Program-made: the position numbers and the translations under genes
The notes under the pieces: model-generated
What the model saw: only the letters and a program-made list of their open reading frames with translations
What the model was told of the DNA's origin: nothing
The model's database searches: none
Assembly: GCA_949511925.1 (NCBI GenBank)
Contig: CATEYX010000102.1
Span: 1-31,312, forward strand
Direction of reading: 5' to 3'
Source of the DNA: Cryomorphaceae bacterium
Lineage (GTDB): Bacteria > Bacteroidota > Bacteroidia > Flavobacteriales > BACL11
DNA: 31,312 bases
Shown: piece after piece, positions 25,799 to 31,312 of the stretch
How positions within the stretch are numbered: the stretch's first letter is position 1
Layout of the letters: the number at the start of each line of letters is the position of its first letter

Positions 25799-27223
25799 TT
25801 ATCCTTCCTTATTCATGTATTTAGAAAAAGCTAATAAATCAGATTCCTTAAAATTATCAGCCATTATGTGTAGTCCAATTGACATTCCATTGGAATGATT
25901 TTGAATAGGAATTGAAATAGCAGGATTACCAGCAAGGTTTGCTTGTACAGTAAAAATATCTTCCAAATACATTATTGTTGGGTCAGTATGTTTTGTGCCT
26001 ATTGCAAAAGGTGTATGAGGGGTCGTTGGTGAGATTACAAAATCATAATCCTTGAACATCTCATTGGTCTTGTCTTGAATTAGACGTCTAATTTTTTGTG
26101 CTTTGGTAAAGTAAGCATCATGATAGCCTGCACTCAACACAAAAGTACCTAACATAATTCTTCTTTTTACCTCCTCACCAAAGCCTTCGGTTCTACTATT
26201 TATGTAAGTGCTTTCAAGATTAGTAATATTTTCACTTCTATATCCATAATGAACACCATCAAAACGAGCTAAATTAGATGATGCCTCAGCTGTTGTAATC
26301 ACATAATAGGTAGGTACCAAATAATCTAAATAGGAAAAAGAAATTGGCTCAACTATATGACCTTCCGCCTTTAATTCTTCAATTTTATTTTCAATAACTA
26401 ACTTTATCTCTGGGTCTAAGCCTTTACTCTCTAAACATTCTTTTATATAAGCAATTCGCTTAGGGCTATCGCTTAATGGGGCTTTAGAATACTCATCTAC
26501 CTTTCTTGTAGAAACTGTACTATCAAACTCATCTTCTCCAGCTATAACTTCAAGTAGCAAAGCTGAATCCTGTACTGTATTTGTTAAAGGTCCTATCTGG
26601 TCGAATGAAGATGCGTATGCAATTAAACCATAACGAGAGACACGAGAATATGTAGGTTTTAAACCAACAATACCACAAAATGCAGCTGGTTGTCTGATTG
26701 ATCCACCAGTATCACTCCCTAATGTGGCTAAACAAAGCCCTGCTGCAACCGCAGCTGCCGAACCACCTGAACTTCCTCCTGCTACTTTTGTGTTGTCTAG
26801 TGGGTTTTTTACAGTTCCGTATATTGTGTTTTCATTAGCTGAACCCATTGCAAACTCATCACAATTAAGTCTACCAATAATTATCGCATCTGCAGCTAAT
26901 AGTCTGTCAACAACGGTTGCGCTAAATAAGGATTCAAAACCATCTAAAATTTTAGAAGAAGCCGAAACTTTATGATCCTTATAGCAAAGGTTATCTTTTA
27001 TTGCTATAACCATTCCAGCCAATTTACCAGCAGTGCCATTTTCTAATTTTCTATCCACAGCTAAAGCCTGACTCAAGGCCTCATCAGTATATACTTGAAT
27101 AAAAGCATTTAAGTGATTATGCTCTTCAATTTTTTGCAGATAAGAATTGGTTATTTCAACACAAGTAGTTAACTGGTTTGAAAGCGCGCTTTGCACTTGT
27201 TTAAAGGAACGAAAAGTTGTCAA
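25799..27223 (-). CDS. gatA: Glutamyl-tRNA(Gln)/aspartyl-tRNA(Asn) amidotransferase subunit A
   Basis: The 474 residues are an amidase-signature enzyme with the complete Ser-cis-Ser-Lys triad: K76 in VIAIKDNL, S151 in GGSSGGS and S175 in GSDTGGSIRQPA. It hydrolyses glutamine to supply ammonia to GatB, which amidates mischarged Glu-tRNA(Gln) or Asp-tRNA(Asn). The start is TTG at 27223: reading back in frame there is no ATG before the stop at 27238-27236, and the next methionine (M71) is inside the domain. The residues after it fit the usual GatA beginning. It is 12 bases after tatA and probably cotranscribed. gatB and gatC are not in the window. Identity as GatA over another amidase rests on full-length motif order; I am fairly sure. 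Confidence 0.9.
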   Translation of the reverse strand: MTTFRSFKQVQSALSNQLTTCVEITNSYLQKIEEHNHLNAFIQVYTDEALSQALAVDRKLENGTAGKLAGMVIAIKDNLCYKDHKVSASSKILDGFESLFSATVVDRLLAADAIIIGRLNCDEFAMGSANENTIYGTVKNPLDNTKVAGGSSGGSAAAVAAGLCLATLGSDTGGSIRQPAAFCGIVGLKPTYSRVSRYGLIAYASSFDQIGPLTNTVQDSALLLEVIAGEDEFDSTVSTRKVDEYSKAPLSDSPKRIAYIKECLESKGLDPEIKLVIENKIEELKAEGHIVEPISFSYLDYLVPTYYVITTAEASSNLARFDGVHYGYRSENITNLESTYINSRTEGFGEEVKRRIMLGTFVLSAGYHDAYFTKAQKIRRLIQDKTNEMFKDYDFVISPTTPHTPFAIGTKHTDPTIMYLEDIFTVQANLAGNPAISIPIQNHSNGMSIGLHIMADNFKESDLLAFSKYMNKEG

Positions 27224-27235
27224 ATTTAAAAGGAA

Positions 27236-27415
27236 TTAATCTTTCTTATTATCTTCTTTCAAGTCTTTAGTCGCCTCCTTGAATTCTTTCATTCCCTTTC
27301 CTAATCCTTTCATTAATTCTGGTATTTTTTTACCGCCAAACATTAATAAAAAAACCAATACAATAAGTACAATTTGCCATGGGCCAATCATCCCTAATAA
27401 TAATACTGATATCAT
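27236..27415 (-). CDS. tatA: Twin-arginine translocase subunit TatA/TatE
   Basis: This 59-residue ORF lies in what would otherwise look like an intergenic gap of about 235 bases. It translates as MISVLLLGMIGPWQIVLIVL followed by VFLLMFGGKKIPELMKGLGK, an amphipathic helix, and a charged tail (GMKEFKEATKDLKEDNKKD). The membrane helix, the FGGKKIPEL hinge and the GKGMKEFKEA helix are the TatA/E signature. TatA forms the translocation pore for folded proteins with TatC. The GP at 11-12 occurs in other Bacteroidota TatA. The start ATG is 27415; the stop at 27238-27236 is in the same frame as gatA. tatC is not in view. Confidence 0.93.
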   Translation of the reverse strand: MISVLLLGMIGPWQIVLIVLVFLLMFGGKKIPELMKGLGKGMKEFKEATKDLKEDNKKD

Positions 27416-27440
27416 AATTTTAATTGTTAAATTGAATATG

Positions 27441-27448
27441 CAAATCTA
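27441..27448 (-). promoter_or_regulatory. -7 promoter box for tatA-gatA
   Basis: On the minus strand TAGATTTG matches TAnnTTTG in the 44-base gap between the EnvC-like gene and tatA, 25 bases before the tatA ATG. A clear -33 TTG is missing. It may allow tatA and gatA to be transcribed apart from the upstream envelope genes. Confidence 0.4.
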
Positions 27449-27459
27449 TGCATTTTGAT

Positions 27460-28713
27460 TTAATAAGCCTTAAATAACCATTTAGAAGGGTCTTGTTTAT
27501 CATAACCTTTCCAAATTTCAAAATGGAGTTCCGTTTTTTCTTCTATTTCTTGTGTAAAAACTATTCCTATCTTCTCCTTAGCTAGCATCTTATCGCCCAC
27601 CTTAACACTAACTTCTTTTAGCCCTGAATAGACAGTAAAATATTCACCATGATTTAACAAAATTGCTTTTCCCTCACCTTTAATGAAAAATATTCTGCTA
27701 ACTGTTCCGTCAAAAACAGCTCTGATATTCATATTTTCATCTGTCACAATATCAATACCGTTATTGAATGTTTCGATTCCAGCAAGAAAAGTATGCTTTT
27801 GCTTGCCATAACCTTGTATAATTACTCCTTTTTCCAATGGCCAAGGTAATTTTCCTTTATTATTATTAAACTCTGATGACAAAACCATTGCTTCTGGAGT
27901 TAGGGCAAAACCCTTGTTTTTCTTTTCAGCTTCTTCTCTTGCTTTACGGATTTCTTCAGCAATTATCTTACGAATTTCGTCATCCAAAGCTTTTGCTCTT
28001 TTTTGCTTATCCTTCAATTGTTTCTTAAATAAGTTTTCGGATTTACTTAACTTATTAACCAATTCTTGCTTTTCTTGTTTCGTGTCACTAATAGAATTTA
28101 GTTCTTGTTTTTTAGCACCAATTAAATTCATTTTTGATGCCGACTCCAAAATAAGGTGATTGTTTTTTTCGGTTAAGACATCCTCTTTAATGGCTAATTT
28201 TTTTTGACTTTCAATAATTTTATCCACCTGATTTTTACGAAAAGAGGCGTATTGTTTTAAATATACTATTCGCTTATAAGCCTGATTAAAATCCTCTGCA
28301 GAAATAATAAATATCAAATCATTACGATTTCCTTTCTCTTTAAAACAAGCATAAATCATCTTAGCATATTCACTTTTTAATAAGACAAGTTCTTGCTGTT
28401 CATCAACAATGGATTGCTGTGTTTTAATAATAGAACGTTCCGTTTTTCTAATTTGATTACCAAGTAAACTTATCTCGATATTCAAGGTTTTCAATAAGCT
28501 TTCTTTATTGCTAATTTGCATATCCAACACTCGCAAATAACTTAAAGATTTGCTTTTATTCGCTTTAGTTTTATTTAATAAATTAGTAGTATAACTGATC
28601 TCTTTTTCTATACTTGACTTCTGTTTTTTAAGTTCATCCTTAGTTTGCGAAAAAACTGAAAAACATAGGAAAATCCCTAAAAATAAAAAGATATATTTAT
28701 TTTGCCTCAACAT
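27460..28713 (-). CDS. EnvC-like murein hydrolase activator with coiled coil and degenerate LytM domain
   Basis: I chose the ATG at 28713 (417 residues), giving the signal peptide MLRQNKYIFLFLGIFLCFSVFSQ; a longer reading frame to 28755 overlaps the upstream gene further. A long coiled coil (about 25-275, rich in K, E and L heptads) is followed by a LytM domain (about 290-417). That domain has lost zinc and catalytic residues: FNNGIDI instead of HxGxD, YSGL instead of YxHL, and ELHFEI instead of HLHFE. This is how EnvC activators look: they bind and switch on amidases at the division site instead of cutting peptidoglycan. The partner amidase and FtsEX are not in the window. The start overlaps the DUF4292 stop by 17 bases. 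Confidence 0.87.
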   Translation of the reverse strand: MLRQNKYIFLFLGIFLCFSVFSQTKDELKKQKSSIEKEISYTTNLLNKTKANKSKSLSYLRVLDMQISNKESLLKTLNIEISLLGNQIRKTERSIIKTQQSIVDEQQELVLLKSEYAKMIYACFKEKGNRNDLIFIISAEDFNQAYKRIVYLKQYASFRKNQVDKIIESQKKLAIKEDVLTEKNNHLILESASKMNLIGAKKQELNSISDTKQEKQELVNKLSKSENLFKKQLKDKQKRAKALDDEIRKIIAEEIRKAREEAEKKNKGFALTPEAMVLSSEFNNNKGKLPWPLEKGVIIQGYGKQKHTFLAGIETFNNGIDIVTDENMNIRAVFDGTVSRIFFIKGEGKAILLNHGEYFTVYSGLKEVSVKVGDKMLAKEKIGIVFTQEIEEKTELHFEIWKGYDKQDPSKWLFKAY

Positions 28714-29434
28714 AAGAACTAGGTATTTTAAAAGGCGTTTTATGCTGCTGATCAAAAACTACTTTGGAATAGTTTAATTTTAGATTAAATACCTTTTTAG
28801 AAGATGATTTCACTACAAGCTCTAACTGTTCGGGGAAATCATTATCAAAACTAAAGTTGCTATAAGTATACATTAAACTATTTTCTTTATTAATCAAAAC
28901 TCCTTGCCTTATTCTGAAGAAATTAGAAATAGTATAGATATAATCTTGTGTGCTTAACAAGAAATCATCATTAGTCTTATCAAAAGAATATTTCTTCTTT
29001 ACAATTTTTGGACTAGACATTATCATTTCCTGTATTTCGTTAAAAGCAATATCTGTTTTAATTATTTTAGAAATATGATCAAATGGTTTTACAAGATAAG
29101 TCTTGTTTGTACGATTAATATAATATACCGAATCCTTAGTTAGTACTGCTCTGAAGAGTTCAATGCCAAAAGGAGCAGTAACAGAGGCCCAAATAAGACT
29201 ATCCTTTCTAACTCTAATTGAAATTCCTAATGAAACTTCATTGTCCTTTTCAAGCACTAACCTAACCTTTCCTTTTAACTCCAACCACTCAGGAAATCTA
29301 TTCTTTGAATTTACCTTTGCAATTAATTCTTTTGCATTTTTTGGAGGTATAGACAAACTAAGCTCTGAAATATTTTTCGTAACACAGGATGAGGCAAACA
29401 CAATACAAAAAAAATATAGTGCTATCTTATTCAT
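28697..29434 (-). CDS. DUF4292 family lipoprotein
   Basis: I chose the ATG at 29434 (245 residues) over TTG 29452, because it starts the lipoprotein signal MNKIALYFFCIVFASSC (lipobox ASSC, cysteine at about 17). The body (WLELKGKVRLVLEKDNEVSL, then RVRKDSLIWASVTAPFGIEL and SVYYINRTNKTYL) matches DUF4292, a Bacteroidota family whose pattern of strands recalls LolB/LolA-type lipid carriers; I cannot confirm that fold from sequence. It overlaps the TPR gene stop by 8 bases and the EnvC start by 17, so the three are probably made together. A lipoprotein or wall-assembly role is inferred. Confidence 0.8.
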   Translation of the reverse strand: MNKIALYFFCIVFASSCVTKNISELSLSIPPKNAKELIAKVNSKNRFPEWLELKGKVRLVLEKDNEVSLGISIRVRKDSLIWASVTAPFGIELFRAVLTKDSVYYINRTNKTYLVKPFDHISKIIKTDIAFNEIQEMIMSSPKIVKKKYSFDKTNDDFLLSTQDYIYTISNFFRIRQGVLINKENSLMYTYSNFSFDNDFPEQLELVVKSSSKKVFNLKLNYSKVVFDQQHKTPFKIPSSYVEAK

Positions 29435-31172
29435 ACAACTTACCGTCCTCAAGTTTTTTATCTAAAAACTTACTTGCTTCTCCTAAATTTTTTGCTTTTT
29501 TCCATTCAAGAATTGCACCTTCAATATTCCCTAATTTATATAAAATATCACCATAATGTTCTACAACAACTGCACTCATATCACTTCCGTTAGCTAATGA
29601 TTTTTGCATCCAAATTTTTGCTTGTTCATAATCTGCTAACTCATATAAAATCCAAGCATAAGTATCCTGATAAGTGCCATTGTCTTTCTCCAACTCATTA
29701 CACTTGTAAGACATTTTCTTAGCTTTCTCTAAATTTATCTTTCTAAGTGAAAGGTAATAGGCGTAATTATTAAGGACTAAAACATTATTAGAATCAATTA
29801 CAAGTGATTTTTCATAATACTCGTCAGATAATTTATGCTCTTTAATCGCATGGTAGGAATCAGCCAATGATGAATAAAATTCTAGCAATAACAACTTATT
29901 ATCCAAAACGAATTCAACTCCCATATTTAAAGAATTGATAGCAATATCATAGTTTTTAAACCATTTATTAGCAACTCCATTAAAATAATAAAATAATGGG
30001 TCAGTTGAAAAATAGGTTAGTGCCTGTTCACTTGTTTTAAGCATTCCCTCAAAATCATTTTGTTCTGCCTGAATAAATAATACTTGACTCCAAACCTGAC
30101 TTTTAGTTTTATCCTTTTCTAAAACAATTAAATACTGCTCTTTAGCTTCCTTAAAACGATTATCAGTGTAGAGTATATCGGCATAAATAGCATTAGGCTT
30201 TACTTCATTAGGATGAATCTCAATTAACAATTTTGCTAAAGTATAAGCCTGCTCTTTCATAATGTTGTTTACAGCAAGCAATTGAAAGTAGGAAGCAAGA
30301 ACCCCTACCTTAACATCAATACCTAATTTTATACTTTTAAAAGCTAATTTTAACTCTTCAAAAGACTTTATGTTATCTCCTTGCCTACGATAATAGTCAG
30401 CTAAGGTTAAATGAATTCGTCCATTTTCAGGTACAATAATCGCTAATTGTTTAAAAATATCAAATGCTTTTTCCTTTTCATCATTCAATAAATATACTTC
30501 TGATAAAATCTCCAAAGCCTCAATCTCATTTGGGAATTTTTCTAGTAAATTTTTCAACTCCTTTATTGCGTACTTCTTTTTTTCTAACTGCATATACAAC
30601 TTATGCTTCTGCATAGAAACCATCTTATCAATTCCCTTTATCTGCTCTAAATCATCATAAACCTCAATCGCTTTCAGGAAGTCATTATCATAAATATACG
30701 TGTCGGCCAACAGAAAATATAATTCTTTATTTCCAGGCTCCTTAAGCAATAGCTTTTTATATTCAACTGATGCTGACTTAAAATCATGATTAGCAAATAA
30801 AACCTCAGCATAATTAAGCTGATACCATCTGTTATTTTTCTCTATTTCTGTAGCAATTTTAGCCTGTTCAGATGCTAAATCTAAATTCCCTAAACCCTTA
30901 TTTATTAGTGCAGATTCATAAAATGGAAGGGCTTGTTTATTATCCATTGTTATGCACTTTTGAAACTGCTCTAGAGCCTGTTCATAATTTTCTAAAGATT
31001 TTGATTTTAAAGCATTAAACAGGTGAGTATTAAACTTGAAATTACCCTTATCAATTTTCTGTTTAACTTCCTTATTATTTTTACTTTTCCCTTCAGGGTA
31101 ATAGGATTTCCATTGTGCAAAAGCCTGCAAATTCAATAAACACAAAATAATTATTATTCCCTTTTTCATCAT
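29427..31172 (-). CDS. Secreted tetratricopeptide-repeat protein
   Basis: The 581 residues start with a signal peptide (MMKKGIIIILCLLNLQAFAQ) and then carry tandem TPR helices across nearly the whole length (for example YEQALEQFQKCITMDNKQAL, FKSASVEYKKLLLKEPGNKE and KLSDEYYEKSLVIDSNNVLV). TPRs bind partner proteins, so this is a periplasmic or envelope scaffold with unknown partners. Its ATG overlaps the stop of the upstream sugar nucleotidyltransferase by one base (TAATG), and its stop overlaps the DUF4292 lipoprotein by 8 bases. The order nucleotidyltransferase, TPR, DUF4292, EnvC is, as I recall, conserved in Flavobacteriia. The second ATG (31169) is an equally good start. Confidence 0.85.
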   Translation of the reverse strand: MMKKGIIIILCLLNLQAFAQWKSYYPEGKSKNNKEVKQKIDKGNFKFNTHLFNALKSKSLENYEQALEQFQKCITMDNKQALPFYESALINKGLGNLDLASEQAKIATEIEKNNRWYQLNYAEVLFANHDFKSASVEYKKLLLKEPGNKELYFLLADTYIYDNDFLKAIEVYDDLEQIKGIDKMVSMQKHKLYMQLEKKKYAIKELKNLLEKFPNEIEALEILSEVYLLNDEKEKAFDIFKQLAIIVPENGRIHLTLADYYRRQGDNIKSFEELKLAFKSIKLGIDVKVGVLASYFQLLAVNNIMKEQAYTLAKLLIEIHPNEVKPNAIYADILYTDNRFKEAKEQYLIVLEKDKTKSQVWSQVLFIQAEQNDFEGMLKTSEQALTYFSTDPLFYYFNGVANKWFKNYDIAINSLNMGVEFVLDNKLLLLEFYSSLADSYHAIKEHKLSDEYYEKSLVIDSNNVLVLNNYAYYLSLRKINLEKAKKMSYKCNELEKDNGTYQDTYAWILYELADYEQAKIWMQKSLANGSDMSAVVVEHYGDILYKLGNIEGAILEWKKAKNLGEASKFLDKKLEDGKLYE

Positions 31173-31312
31173 TATTTAACTTCTGAAAAATCACCAATAC
31201 TTACTTCTTGAATAATGTTGTTTCCGTTAAAAGTTACTTTATTTCCAATCATAGAATTATTCAATTTCGCATCAACAATTGAACTTTCATTTTGAATTAT
31301 TGTTTTGCTAAT
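31172..31312 (-). CDS. Sugar-phosphate nucleotidyltransferase, C-terminal end (partial)
   Basis: Forty-six codons and a stop are visible before the window ends; the gene begins outside it. The residues form a left-handed beta-helix pattern (SSIVDAKLNNSMIGNKVTFN, then EVSIGDFSEVK) with the hexapeptide spacing seen in the tails of glucose-1-phosphate nucleotidyltransferases of the RfbA/GlmU-like group. These make nucleotide-activated sugars for cell-wall and surface polysaccharides. The specific sugar cannot be told. The stop codon overlaps the TPR gene start by one base, pointing to one operon. Confidence 0.65.
   Translation of the reverse strand: MSKTIIQNESSIVDAKLNNSMIGNKVTFNGNNIIQEVSIGDFSEVK

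Noticed and set aside
1..31312. Phage, CRISPR, insertion sequence or defence island
   Set aside because: No transposase, integrase, repeat array, nuclease or toxin-like gene appears, and the genes are conserved housekeeping or envelope functions.

Overview
The window looks like an AT-rich chromosomal segment of a Bacteroidota species, most likely a (probably marine) Flavobacteriales member. The supporting evidence is: type IX secretion system (T9SS) parts and cargo, a PorP/SprF-family protein, a gliding-motility-type C-terminal domain, Bacteroidota-only families (DUF4837, DUF4292), and promoter sites of the Bacteroidota form TTG...TAnnTTTG. The genes are packed tightly, with many stop/start overlaps (TAATG or ATGA). 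No stretch of more than 300 bases lacks a gene. I see no phage, insertion sequence, CRISPR array or toxin/defence locus.

Region 1 (1-9990, mostly plus strand): a SAM methyltransferase; a small secreted fibronectin-III-like protein with a short T9SS-type tail; a tRNA-Arg on the minus strand whose 3' end touches that gene's stop codon; then porZ (T9SS surface component), recO and a TonB-dependent receptor, each overlapping the next by 1-4 bases; then a large secreted Asp-box (BNR) propeller protein with a type A sorting domain.

Region 2 (9980-12189, minus strand): a DUF4837 lipoprotein and an MltD-like lytic transglycosylase with two LysM domains, overlapping by 4 bases. The divergent plus-strand run (12360-17683) is dxs (isoprenoid precursor synthesis), asnS, rpoN (sigma-54) and a membrane protein that looks like a degenerate PAP2 phosphatase.

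Region 3 (17669-31312, all minus strand; genes named in transcription order from the right edge): the end of a sugar-phosphate nucleotidyltransferase, a TPR protein, a DUF4292 lipoprotein, and an EnvC-like protein with a degenerate LytM domain; then tatA (59 residues, easily missed) and gatA; then a DUF3108 protein, an M23 peptidase with an unusual HxC zinc motif, a 1229-residue secreted adhesin-like protein with a gliding-motility (type B) C-terminal domain, its PorP/SprF-family partner, and an OmpA-like protein with PD40 repeats. The last three form a typical T9SS cargo/partner cassette.

Two themes tie the window together: cell-envelope remodelling (MltD, M23, EnvC) and T9SS surface display (PorZ, three cargo proteins, SprF-like, OmpA-like). 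The most unusual signal I found is regulatory: several genes carry a TAnnTTTG-type box exactly four bases before the ATG, which would give leaderless or nearly leaderless mRNAs. I did not find a convincing wholly new multi-gene system.
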